DNA from: Russula earlei
Lineage: Eukaryota; Basidiomycota; Agaricomycetes; Russulales; Russulaceae
Reading direction: 5' to 3'
Length of the DNA: 17,008 nt
NCBI GenBank assembly: GCA_025769875.1
Contig: JAGFNK010000983.1
Coordinates: 1 to 17,008, forward strand
The notes under the pieces are model-generated. The model searched no databases. It worked only from the letters and a program-made list of their open reading frames with translations, and was not told where the DNA came from. A program made the translations under genes and the position numbers. Shown piece after piece: positions 1 through 9,837 of the stretch (the stretch's first letter is position 1; the number at the start of each line of letters is the position of its first letter).

Positions 1-237
1 TGGTATCAAGAAATTAAGAAAAAAATAATCGACGATGAATAGATGTACTAAATGGTAGCGGGGAAGAAACCTGCGTTATATTTCAAGACAGAAATGATGG
101 GATGCAGGGACGGACGGCAGGAAAGGCGGCGCTGGAGAGGACGGGGAAGGCATTAAATTAGACTTACAACGAAGTCCAAATAACATAAGACCCCAGAAAT
201 GACAAAAAAAAACTTAGATGATGAGAAGTGATCATGA
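1..237. other. 3' flank of the SH3-TBC gene
   Basis: No coding region is visible. This is A-rich sequence immediately downstream (minus-strand sense) of the SH3-TBC stop codon and presumably holds its 3' UTR. No clear AATAAA signal on the minus strand was found. Confidence 0.4.
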
Positions 238-3200
238 TCAGTTCCTGGGCAGCGAGATAGAAGCAGGGGTGCTGCCATTGACATTGTTACTACTTCTCCA
301 CGTGGCATTCGAGAGGCGGCCCCGCGTCTGAAATTTCACCTGCGCCTTGAGCTTGCGGCGCTGTTTGCGGATGTCATCGTCTTTGAGTTTGAACGAGTTG
401 GCCAGTTCGATAAACAAGTCCGGTGAAGAGGAAATCAAGAACAGTGGGGGCTGCGTAAGGATGCTCAACACCTCAGATTCTTCTTGCACGCCGAGGAGTG
501 TCCGGTGGCAACACGTCACGATCGCGAGCCCAATACGGAAAAGAAATACAACACCTCGGGTGGACACATCGGCGTGTGGAAGGGAGATAAATTTGAAATC
601 GTACAAACCTTCACTTAAAAAGATGTCCCATACTCTTTGAAAGTAGTCCGCAGGGAGGGCCTCCACGAAGAGTGATGAAAGCCTGTAAAACACAAACATT
701 AGCTGCGCACACGTGCCACGAACGCTCCACCGGAAACCACTGACCACGGTCGACAGATGCGAACAGGAGGAATGGCCATATCGACGAAGAGCTTCTTCGA
801 GACCGTGGGGTAGATTGCTTCCATAGCCTTGGCGAACAACGACGCGTCAATGTCGAGATGCGCCGCATTCGAAGAGAAGTAGGACCGCAGGTGTGAGTCC
901 ATGAGAGATATGAAAATCCAAAACGCGTCCTCCTCCGGAGACTGGAGGAGTAACTGACCTGCGATGAACGCCAAACCTGCGAGAGACAGATGGCTCAGAC
1001 TCTCTATACCTGAGCACATTCAATGACGAAGCAATTCACCTTTGGAGTATTGGATGTCCGGGACCATCGTCAGATATGCCTGCAAAAGCGAGACTAATGG
1101 CCCATTCGGCTGAGACAACCGCGCATCGCTGGGAAAACAAAGTTGCGTATCGCGCTGGATCTCCGCAAATGCGGGGACTTTCTCGCGCTCATTAAGTTGG
1201 GCATACAACCCTTCTACGCGCTTCGCCCTGCTGTCCGTCAAGTGCGCCCATACCTGGTAACGTACCGATGCAGGCACTCCCTCCTGGAGTAGCTTGCGGA
1301 TCTTCTTGTTCTTTCGCGAGTGCGACGACGGCGTCGATGTCATCAACGCGATCCACTTGAGCTCGCGCGCACGGTGTGCCTCGACAGCACCTATGCTTGC
1401 TGCGGTCGAGGCTACTACCACTGGTGGTAGAGACATCGTGGAGGGGCTGATAGGCGAGCGCGTGTCGGATGCGTAGCCTGACGCGGACGACATCGAAGGG
1501 CTATCCACACGCAGGAACGATGACGGTCCCTCGCTTCCAGAGCTCTTGCCGTTGGGAGATGAATCCCCACTCAGCCGTGGGCGTGCCGGATTGGGGCGAA
1601 TGAGTTCGAAGTCTGTGTCCTTCACCTGCACAGTGTCACCCTCGTGCAATCCATCGTCGTCCCGTGATGACTTTGCGCGCAGCGCTGATAACGAGATCTT
1701 TGAGCGAAGCGAGCCGCTTCTTCCAAAGGATGCGCCGGATTGAGACACGAGAGGGGGGGAGGACATATGTGTGTGAGAGTTACTATGGGTTGAGACCTCC
1801 ACGTCCGAGGGTATATGGCGTGATGAGCTAGCCGACAATTGACGGGAGAATAGAACCTCGTTCCCTGAAGTGGAACGACTTGACAACACCTGGCTCTCAC
1901 AGACAGAGATCTGGATAGAAGGGGGTGAACCCTTCAATGCTAGACTTGATAAGGTTGACTGGACCCGACTCGACCCGGTCCGGTCATGTTTCGTGGAGAA
2001 CTGTGACGGTGCCTCGAATGCTTGCGTGGATTTCGTAGGACCAGAGCGTAGCGATGGCTCACTCTTCGCTGGTGTCAGCGTGCGGTGGGGAACTGTTGAT
2101 GTTGAAGACGACCTTGGGTCAGTCGGGGATGAAGAGACACTGGTTACCACGAATGGTATGCTCTTTTTAGCTGTCGTTTGGGATATGGACAACGGTGATG
2201 GGGTATACTGTCGGGTCTGGTGAATGCGCGTGGTATGTGCAACAGCCCGGGCAGTCATTGGATTCAGGCGAGAGCCCGAAGCCGAATCCGCAGTCGATGG
2301 ACGAGCGGTCGGCACCTCTCTGCTATAAAAAAATTGTTCATGCAGTACACGTAAAGGCAATGGCACGAACCTCCGCTCTTTTGGCCGCGTGTCTGGGCCA
2401 ATTGGAGAGTCAAAACCCGAAAAAGAACGCGAACGAGGACGAGGAGCCCCTGCCTTGGGAACAAAGCGTGCTCGAGGAATAACGTTCGAAATTCGCCCTT
2501 GACACAAGGCCAGTTGTGGCCCCTCTCCTAGGGCTGGAGATAGCTTGTCACGGGTGAATACGCGAACGAGCGTAGGGGAAGGTACAGTGGTCGGAACCAT
2601 GTGCCTTCTGTTCTCCGAGATATCGTTCAGTGGTTCGACAGAAAATTGGATGGGTACTGGCCCTACAGCCGAATAAAGATCTAGTGTGGTCAATCCATAG
2701 ATAGTACGAAAAGGCAGCAGCCCGTTCGGGGCGACGCGGATTTGAGCTACCATGTGCATTAACTGGGTCAACGATGTCGAAGGCAGAGGTGACACAAGAG
2801 GCCTCGCGCGCCAGCATAACGGGCTTTGGGGTGATGGGTTCGGTTTTGGGGCATTTGGATGAGGAAGGAAGAGGCTAGTTGATGGGTTGATCGCTGGTTC
2901 GATCACCGCACGCCGGAGGGGTGTATGTGGTGTCGGAATTTCGGTCCACATTTGGAAAGGGGCTGATGTCTGTGGGGACACAGGGAGTATATGGATGAGG
3001 CGGAGTAGGATTCATTATGACTGGTGGCGCCGGGTCACTGCGCTTTTTCTTCTCTGATGTCGTACTTGAAGGGGTCACAGAAGGTGACGCGGGAGATTGA
3101 GGTTGTGCTCCAGGCATATCTTCCACATTGGCTTGGACGACGATGCTCTGGAACTGCTCAAATGGACGCCCGTCGGACATCGTAAGTGGCGAGGGAGGGC

Positions 3201-4962
3201 TACTTGACCTACGGTCCGTTTCAATCGTTTGACCTAAAGCTGACACTGTACCGCTTCTTGAGAAGTTGAAGGAAGCGCCGGCGGCAGGAAGAGTTGCGTA
3301 TGCATTTGGACCCGGAGGTGCGGGTTGCGGCAAGCTGAAGTTGATGTGCAATGATGGAGAAGTGGCTGTGGCGGTCGCAAGACCCGAGAGTCCATAATCT
3401 AACTGATTACTGTTCGGGGCAAGCGGTAGGGGAATATTGTGGGTTGCTTGTGTTTGTATGGTCATAGGCGGAGTGATTTCCCCAGGTGGTGGGAGAGATG
3501 CCTCAGATGGCTCAAAAGACGGCCCGGGCGCTAAGTATTGGAAATCTTGTGAACGGCGGACTGGCGGAGGAAGCTCTGAAGGGATGGGAGGTGGTACAGC
3601 CGCAACCGTGTAGCCGGATGATTTGGACATTTTCGATGAAATGGACAGCCGCGAGTATCGATAGTTATCATAGAACGAAGCGCCATCCCCATCCTCACTG
3701 TACTCGGAGACGGATGATACCGGTCGAAGTGAATCCAACACGACAGATGTGGACCTACTGGACGGCATAGGAATTTGGGTTGGAGGCACGGGGAAACCAT
3801 CGACCGTTTCTTCTAGAGACGTACGCTCGCGTTCGGATTGAGACGAGAAGTCGTGGTCAGTAGTGTCTCCATCCTCATCCTCGTCATCATCATGGGTATC
3901 GACGTGACCAGAGATCAAATCCTGGAGCATGGACAACCCTATCACAGCCGCGCCATCGGACATGGTAGTAGAAAGATTTGACAAACGAGCGCTGCCTGTA
4001 TCTTTAACATCCAAGCGAGGAATAGGAATTCCCAACTCGGAGGGTGATCGTGGTCTGAGACTATGGGCCAGAGCTAAGGTGAGCGTGTATGGCGGCTGTG
4101 CATCAGCTCGCGCTGTGCCTAGGGTATCACATGCAGAAGAACTTGATCCTGGCATGGACGGGGACAGAGTTTCTGGGATTTCAACTTTTCGTCGAAGTAA
4201 ATGACTGGCACTTAATAGAGGAGGCTGTTCATTCTCAGCGCCATGAGAAGATTTCGAGACAACGGATAGTCCTGTCTTAACCTTGAGAGGGAACTCTGAG
4301 TGGGACTCATAAGGTGTTGGAGGCGAGGCCGACTCATGTGCAGAAGACGATGAAGAATGGCTCGTGGAAGGCGTTACAAGGAAATCATGATGAGAAGGCT
4401 CACTGGGGGGTTGGGTCATCCCCGAGGAGTGCCAATGAACGAGAGGGAAAGGATTCTGGACGGAAGGAGCAGAAGGACTTGACGGCACATGGACAGAGGA
4501 GTCTTCTTCATGAGACGGCGAAGGGGTGGGGCTCTGGGACGGTTGTTGCCCGTGAGATGGCGTGGGTGAGCGCAGATGGGGTGACTTGGAGGAACGCTTG
4601 GCGATGACGGGTGTCTTGAGCTTCCCAGTGAACTGAACATAAATAGCTGCGAAGCGGCCAACTACACCTTCGCAGTAACCCTGACCGAATATTAATTAGA
4701 GGTGGCGGGGGAAAGGAAAATGATGTAAAAAAAACGGACGAGGTACATGCCGTCCTCATCCGAGAGTTGCATCAAGACTGTTATTTCATCGTTCTGTTTG
4801 ATAAGTCTGAGAAAAATGAGAGAAGGAGCAGAGCGAGGGATAGACCTTGAAGAACATGAGATCCCCTGGTTGTTCGGCAACACGATGCTGCAAAGCCACA
4901 CATTTTCCAATTCCCCCTTTTCTGGCGAAGCGAGTCCAGCGTGAAAGTCGAGAGGGGTCCAT
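238..4962 (-). CDS. SH3 domain and TBC (Rab-GAP-like) domain protein, about 1,423 residues, seven exons
   Basis: Proposed exons in reading order: 4962-4846, 4793-4740, 4680-2907, 2746-1040, 976-748, 682-609, 554-238; the total is 4,272 nt and all phases agree. Residues of about 20-75 form an SH3 domain: an ALQHRV start, a DLMFFKNDEITVL core, then GYCEGVVGRF and YVQ. About 1,050 Ser/Pro/Thr-rich residues without a recognised domain follow, likely disordered. A TBC domain spans about 1130-1340 (RKLLQEGVP, VPDIQYSKG, SPEEDAFW, RVWDIFLSEG). TBC proteins normally speed GTP hydrolysis on Rab GTPases. Here the Arg finger (IxxDxxR) reads IQRDTQL and the Gln finger (YxQ) reads YSK, so GAP activity is doubtful. 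The SH3 domain suggests recruitment by proline-rich partners. Well supported: both domains and the introns at 4794-4845, 4681-4739, 977-1039 and 555-608. Less certain: the intron at about 2747-2906 (both ends) and the donor of 683-747. An ATG at 4962 fits the SH3 start; an additional upstream exon cannot be excluded. Confidence 0.8.
4681..4962 (-). other. Three-exon SH3 region with two small introns (52 and 59 nt)
   Basis: The SH3 domain is assembled from the first exon (4962-4846), a 54-nt micro-exon (4793-4740) and the beginning of the long exon at 4680. Both introns are phase 0. The second (4681-4739) carries a good CTAAT branch-point sequence shortly before its CAG acceptor. The first (4794-4845) ends in CAAACAG. 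A gene caller that starts the protein in the long exon would miss the whole SH3 domain. Confidence 0.75.
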
Positions 4963-6515
4963 TAAAGGGAATGATATGAAATGAAGGAGCGTCTGGATAA
5001 GATTATAAGAAATGCAGAGTTGAAGAAACGACTGTCTTTTCGTCTATCGCCAGTGTGGGAGAGTTTGTCGGGACGGAGAAGATGGATCGGAGAACTGAAA
5101 TTAGTATTACTGTATCACGCGTGGGATGATCCAACTCAGGCTGGATCTGTACTGTTTCGCTCTAATCCTCCCGATCCTGAGTACTCCGGATGAGTAGTAC
5201 CACTGGACGGGTAATATCACAGCGGGCTTGAGGAGGAGCCAATAGCCAACTAGCTAATTGCCTGCACTCTCTCCGTTTGCCCCATTAGTCCATGTGCAAC
5301 GGTACTGCGGCACCACTCTCTCTGCGCACAACGGGTCTTCGGCGCCAACTCTGGCCCTGTCTTGGAGCGCATTCACAGTCCTGTAAGTATGCGTAAAGAT
5401 CACCGTAGCATCTGGCGCCAGCTTGTAATTACTGGTGAGTGTCCAACAACCAACTCGCCAGTCACACGCCGGCTCCCAAAAGATCTGGGCTAGCCCGTGG
5501 CCCTTAGCATTAGCACGATTGAATTGTCAGGGGATTCTCTGCTTTGAGAAGCAGCGGTTTCTGTTCAATGTGTGCGTGTGATCGAGACAGACCGAATCTC
5601 TCTGTCCCATTCTCTTGCGTTGCTGGACACTTGCCGCAGCGCGGAAGTGGGGATGAGTAGTCGAGTGACAGACTGAACACTACGGACGTTCATCCGTTGC
5701 AACTCCTCGGACAGTTACAGAAAACATTTCGCTTGTTGCTCCAACATTTTATCTCTTGAAACGGACGCTCGTGTATCTACATGCAATCGTCTATGGCAAT
5801 CGCCAGTCATTGGACAAACGCAGCGTTGGAGCTCGCCCCGGTCTCGTTCCTAGGGTTGCGCACCGTATCCGTGTACATACGGGTGTACGGGACCTGTAAT
5901 ACTTAACCCGTACACGTGCCGTTCGTGGATTGAAGTAGCCTTCACGACTTCGCCACGCCTCGATCTTTCCTCTTGTCGCGACCCTCCTTTCATCGCGTTC
6001 CGATCAATCTTATGCTATGCCTCACGCTCGGTCTCCTTTCCTGGTTCATTTCATTATCACTTCTCTTGGTTTATGCTCCCCTTTGTTTGCTTGCGTGACG
6101 TCCCCTTCTCTCGCGCGTGTCGCGTCAGCATATCACGGCTTGCTCTCTGTCCCTGTCCCATTCTGGTCTCTCTGGACTCGGTCTCGTCGCACAAACTCAG
6201 CGTGGCCTTTATAGGCCGGCTACAAAGGCATTTAGGATTTGTAGAAACTCGCGGGACGCGAATCCCGTAGCGGGAACGAACGGGAACTTGTCAGAATTAG
6301 CATTTCCGTGTTTAAGTTCCCTATCTTGATCATTCCAAGATATCATAATTGCGACCGTGTACGACGCACGGGTGAATCAGTACGCCTGTGAATGATGAAA
6401 TACGTGTCTCGCCACTGTCTTTACAGATACCTGGAAGAAAAACAAATTCTGCCCTACAATCATTCCTTGTCCTCTACGGTAGAAGCTACGACTACTTACA
6501 AATTCCAAGGCGCAA
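4963..6515. other. Intergenic region between PFD6 (3' end) and the SH3-TBC gene (5' end)
   Basis: About 1.55 kb without a convincing gene. Small ORFs at 4981-5193 and 6017-6329 have no recognisable domain, and the latter lies in a C/T-rich tract open in three overlapping frames. The part nearest 4963 should hold the minus-strand SH3-TBC promoter; the part near 6515 should hold the PFD6 3' UTR. A 9-bp inverted repeat next to a CACGTG box lies at 5883-5918. No tRNA-like cloverleaf was seen. Confidence 0.5.
5883..5918. promoter_or_regulatory. 9-bp inverted repeat adjoining a CACGTG E-box
   Basis: GTGTACGGG (5883-5891) and CCCGTACAC (5907-5915) are perfect inverted copies separated by 15 nt. The right arm overlaps CACGTG (5913-5918), the core of bHLH sites. 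It lies about 0.92 kb upstream of the SH3-TBC start. A regulatory role is inferred from position and symmetry only. Confidence 0.35.
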
Positions 6516-7073
6516 CTAGGACGATACTGCAGATCTACTAGGGCCGTCCTGCCTTTGGGGTTGTTGTAACTCGGCCTGTAATTCAATTAACTGGAGGACA
6601 TAAGTGAGACAGTAATCGATTGATGACAAATGCAAGCACCTCCATCTTTTTCTTCTCGGATCTCTGCTCGATTTCCTGGAGTTGTGTCTCTATCCGTTTT
6701 CTAAAAAATGACTGATTGAGCACATCAACGGCCAGAATGACCATCCACCGAGACCCAACATTTCACCATTGATGAATTCGAGTCGCTTGTCAACATTTCC
6801 CTTGGCTTCTGCCTGATCCTGCTTGACTAAGACCCGTCCAACAAGCTTGAATACGACATTGTTCGGCGTCAAAGTGGCGAACTCCTGATGAGTGGTAATG
6901 GGCAAGTTTGTTTGCCCGGATTTCCAAGATGAGAACCACATTACCTTTTTAACGATTTCGTTCTCCGAAAGTTGGGCATCGAGCCGCTGGCGTGCCTCTA
7001 CGACGTTAGATAAATCAGCCTGAAGCCTTTGGTACTCGCTGGAAGCGGCTTGAAGGCGAGTTGTCAAAGACAT
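6516..7073 (-). CDS. PFD6: Prefoldin subunit 6 (Yke2/HKE2 family), four exons, 129 residues
   Basis: Prefoldin is a cytosolic hexameric co-chaperone that passes unfolded actin and tubulin to the CCT chaperonin; subunit 6 is a beta-type subunit. Exons: 7073-6945, 6884-6760, 6700-6640, 6590-6516 (introns of 60, 59 and 49 nt; phases 0, 2, 0). The joined product is 129 residues, the same length as the human protein. It shows the family pattern: an N-terminal coiled coil (RLQAASSEYQRLQADL), the QLSENEIVKKE stretch, the conserved core NNVVFKLVGRVLVKQD with the beta hairpin, and a C-terminal coiled coil starting GEIKRIETQLQEIEQ. I chose ATG at 7073 because the in-frame reading upstream has only a non-ATG codon and MSLTTRL is a natural start. 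The gene is divergent from VTI1 with 140 bp between start codons. The donor of intron 2 (GTTGGG) is weak but the phase and homology require it. Confidence 0.93.
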
Positions 7074-7213
7074 CGTGCCTGCCAAGACGTGTGCCAGCCG
7101 AGTCTTCGTCCGCAGCCGCAGTCAAAGGTCGGCAGGTACACGTGATCGCAGGAAGCCAAGAGTTAAGCCATCGCTTTCGTTACACACACACATCTCAATT
7201 GAACGGTGTCCCA
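7074..7213. promoter_or_regulatory. Bidirectional promoter between PFD6 and VTI1
   Basis: Only 140 bp separate the two divergent start codons, so both 5' UTRs and core promoters must sit here. A palindromic CACGTG lies at 7139-7144, about midway. A short CA run occurs at about 7181-7191 on the VTI1 side. There is no clear TATA box, as is common for housekeeping genes. Confidence 0.6.
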
Positions 7214-8173
7214 ATGGACTCATCTCCCACCTCGCTCTTCGACTCTTATGAACAAGACTTCCATCATATTGTTCAGAGCATTCGTGAAAAGCTAGAGGGA
7301 GATGGCTTCGATCAACGAGGAGGTACATCATATCGACTGATTCTCTGCCTGGTTTTCCTCACCTTGTCTTTCCAGAGCAGAAAAAGGCAGCCCTGCGTAG
7401 AGTCGAGATGGAGCTCGACGAGGCAGATGAACTAGTAAACTTTTTTTTTCTCTCTCGCGCGTACGGGTATTTATCTTACACTCATGGCAGATTTCGCAAA
7501 TGGAGATCGAAATTCAGGGGATACCCCAGTCTATCAGGCTTCAGTACCAATCTCGTATCCGGTCCTCCAAGGCAGATCTTGCACGTTACAAGAAACTTTC
7601 TCGTGATATGCACGCGCAAGCTTCGCGCACGGACCTTTTTCCCTCTCGCAGCGGCGGTGCGCCTGCCACGTCGGACGATCCGTATGGTTCGAGTGACCGC
7701 GCGCGACTGTTAGCCGGCACCGCAATCCTCGAGGATGGCTCCAGGCGCCTGCAGGAGAGCCAGCGCATCGCGCTTGAGACTGAGGAGCAAGGTGCGGACA
7801 TACTCCGAAGCCTAGTTGGACAACGTGAGCAAATCGAGAATGCTCGCAATACAGTGCGTCGCTGCTGCCTGCTCTTCTGCCAGCTGCTCTTTCCCTGTTT
7901 TTTTGACATAGCGTTAACTTCTATTGTCATACAGCTCCAATCTGCGGATAATTCTATCGATCGAGCGTCTGGGACGCTCAAGAAGATGATCCGTCGGTAG
8001 GTGCTTTCGTTCCCTGTGCCGTGCTAGGCCGATATACTTGTCAGGTGGATATAAACGTATTAATTGTGCCCTCTTTTTGCAGAATGTATCAGCAGCGCTT
8101 TGTTACGGCCATTATCATTGTCGTTCTCGTTTTGCTCATTGGCATTATTCTTTGGGAGAAATTGCGACGATAG
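7214..8173 (+). CDS. VTI1: Vti1 Qb-SNARE, five exons, 227 residues, tail-anchored
   Basis: Vti1 is a Qb-SNARE for Golgi, endosome and vacuole fusion and pairs with several syntaxins. Exons: 7214-7322, 7376-7434, 7491-7853, 7935-7996, 8083-8173; introns of 53, 56, 81 and 86 nt. The N-terminal Habc-like part starts SLFDSYEQDFHHIVQSI and continues with KKAALRRVEMELDEADEL joined to ISQMEIEIQ. The SNARE motif covers about residues 130-198 (LLAGTAILEDGSRRLQESQ, then GQREQIENARNT joined to LQSADNSIDRASGTLKKM). Gln167 in GQREQ aligns with the region of the zero-layer glutamine of yeast Vti1. A hydrophobic tail anchor (about 205-221, VTAIIIVVLVLLIGIILW) ends in EKLRR. Length is close to yeast (217) and human (217-232). 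Every junction keeps phase and fits the family alignment. Intron 3 is unusual: it has no stop in the reading frame and is a multiple of three. Confidence 0.95.
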
Positions 8174-8509
8174 TTGGTACCCGCCAAGCCCATGCGCCCT
8201 CGGGCGCCTCACTGAATTATGGCGTCACTCTCCTGTATTTATGCAGCTATCGTCTCTGCCTATCTTCGTTAGCATGTATGCCTTCGCTGCCAGGATGCAA
8301 TCTCGCAGGCCTCCGAATAGAGACCGTGTTGTACTCCGCCCTAATATGGTAATCTGACGTCGTCAGGTTGCCGGGCAGAGTTCCTTGCATCTCGAGGGTC
8401 GTCGTGGCTGTGCTCTGTAAGGTGGCCTCTGGCTACCTGCTTATTATATTACTTGTCTCAAGTCAATGTTCAGGTTCAAGTGTGTCTGGGATGATGAGGA
8501 AGGAGTGAA
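8174..8509. other. 3' flank of VTI1
   Basis: No gene is supported. Presumably it holds the VTI1 3' UTR. A small near-palindrome, GCGCCC-TC-GGGCGC, lies at 8194-8207, 20 bp past the stop. Base composition changes near 8510 to the A/T-richer repeat region. Confidence 0.4.
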
Positions 8510-9096
8510 TGTAAGGCCCCATTCCAGCAATGAAACTTTTACAAATGTTTTAAAATTTGGGATTTTCTGGAGTCACTTGTGTGACAGGAGTACTCATTGT
8601 GACATCACATAATATCTTAATCTCACAGGAATTTTTGGGGGGTTTCTTGGCAATTGCCAGACAGTCATAAGGCATAGGTGCACATGTGATGATGCACTAC
8701 ATGTCACAACACACCCCTGTTTTTTGACTGACTGACCAGTCCTTTCATACTGATGCCATGTCTGATCAACAGAGCCAAGAGAAAAACCAGCTAGAACAGC
8801 AGCGACCCAACATGGACACAGTGCCACCTTATATTCAGGCCATTGTTCAGGCCATTCATGTTATGAATGCTCTTCAAAGAGGTTCTATCACCAGACAATT
8901 CCAACACTCTGGCCAAGAGCATATGTCATGGTAACTAGCTGTGTCAGGTCCCAAGCCTGAAGAGGTGTTCAAGGAAAGAGACAAGTTCAAAGAAGGAGAT
9001 GATTCAAGTTGTTCAAAGAGTTTCCCTGCAGCAGTTGTTAGTGTTTTATGCTAAACAGATTATGGACTAGTAGACCCTTCCTAGTACAACTTGGTC
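8510..9096 (+). mobile_element. Degenerate retroelement scrap with a gag-like 58-codon ORF
   Basis: A segment from TGTAAGG (8510) to CACAACA (8711) has the TG...CA ends of a short LTR, but no target duplication or pair was found. It contains small palindromes (GTCAC-TTGT-GTGAC, TGTGACATCACA). An ORF at 8758-8934 (MSDQQSQEKNQ, then a PPYIQAIVQAIHVMNALQ helix) resembles the Gln-rich start of gag proteins of agaricomycete gypsy elements, but this is only an impression. Reading continues with charged residues (KPEEVFKERDKF) in another frame, suggesting decay. Confidence 0.3.
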
Positions 9097-9837
9097 TGTT
9101 GAGAAGCTAGGGTAAGTTGTATGTGATAGTTGAGGGGGGTTTCCTACAAGCTATATGTGCTTAGGAGCTCTGTTTCCCTAAGCAATGCAAAGAGAAAGTG
9201 AGTAGATAGAGGTTTGAAGAAGAAGAGCTCTTCTCAGTGGAGTGAAGAGAGACACTCAAGGGAGGAAGGGATAGGTAGAGTAGAAGGTGGACAGTGTGTG
9301 CATAGAGGTGTTGAGATGGAGAGGTGTGGTAGGTTGAGAAGAAGTCCTAAGGGTTCTAAAAGGTGAGTGTGATGGGTGTTTGAGAGATGGGTCTGGAAGG
9401 GTTTAAGTTGCAGGCAAATATGTTGGACAAGAGTAGGTTGGATTCTGCAAGAGACCAAACTTAGGGCTTTGGTCTCAAAATACTGGGTTAATATATACAG
9501 GAGAAGCACAGCAATAGCTGCACTTTGACTGTGCTACTAGTATAGTAGGAGTCATAGAAATGAGGCTATGAATGAGTCAGAACCAAGTAACTGTGCTGCA
9601 CAGTAAATGCACAGCATTGCACAGTCAAACTAAGACATGAATATAAATGGAAAGAGAACCAAACAAAGGGAAAGTAACAGCAATCCAGTGTTACCTGGAT
9701 GTGTATGGATCATATGATAACACAGAAAGGATCACAAGAGGTAAGAGATCAGAAGGCCAGTAAGTAAAGGGATGTACAAGAGTGAGCAGTCCATAGTGAA
9801 GAGTAAGAAATAAGTGTAAAAGGGAAATGTTGTAACA
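9097..9837 (-). mobile_element. LTR in minus orientation, about 741 bp
   Basis: On the minus strand the block begins TGTTACAACATTTCCC and ends TCTCAACA, giving TGTT...AACA ends. A polypurine run (G7) lies just upstream in minus sense, as expected for the 3' LTR of a minus-strand element. A TATA-like run (about 9492-9497) is followed on the minus strand by a perfect 9-bp hairpin at 9476-9451. The left boundary is the best TG/CA fit rather than proven, because no partner LTR or target duplication is visible. Confidence 0.5.
9451..9476. repeat. Perfect 9-bp stem-loop in the minus-strand LTR
   Basis: GAGACCAAA (9451-9459) and TTTGGTCTC (9468-9476) are exact inverted copies around an 8-nt loop. 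In minus orientation the hairpin starts roughly 16-20 nt after the TATA-like run, so it would fall near the 5' end of the LTR transcript. Confidence 0.6.

Noticed and set aside
1294..2482. Several plus-strand ORFs opposite the SH3-TBC gene (1294-1476, 1870-2223, 2195-2482)
   Set aside because: Antisense shadows of a long Ser/Pro-rich coding exon; no start context or domain.
4981..5193. 70-codon plus-strand ORF upstream of the SH3-TBC start
   Set aside because: Basic, low-information product with no domain; it lies in the presumed promoter of a divergent gene.
6017..6329. Overlapping small plus-strand ORFs in three frames
   Set aside because: The tract is C/T-rich and open in several frames at once, which is typical of composition rather than coding.
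8510..8711. Short LTR or MITE with TGTAAGG...CACAACA ends
   Set aside because: No target duplication, no convincing inverted ends and no second copy in the window; kept only as part of a low-confidence scrap.
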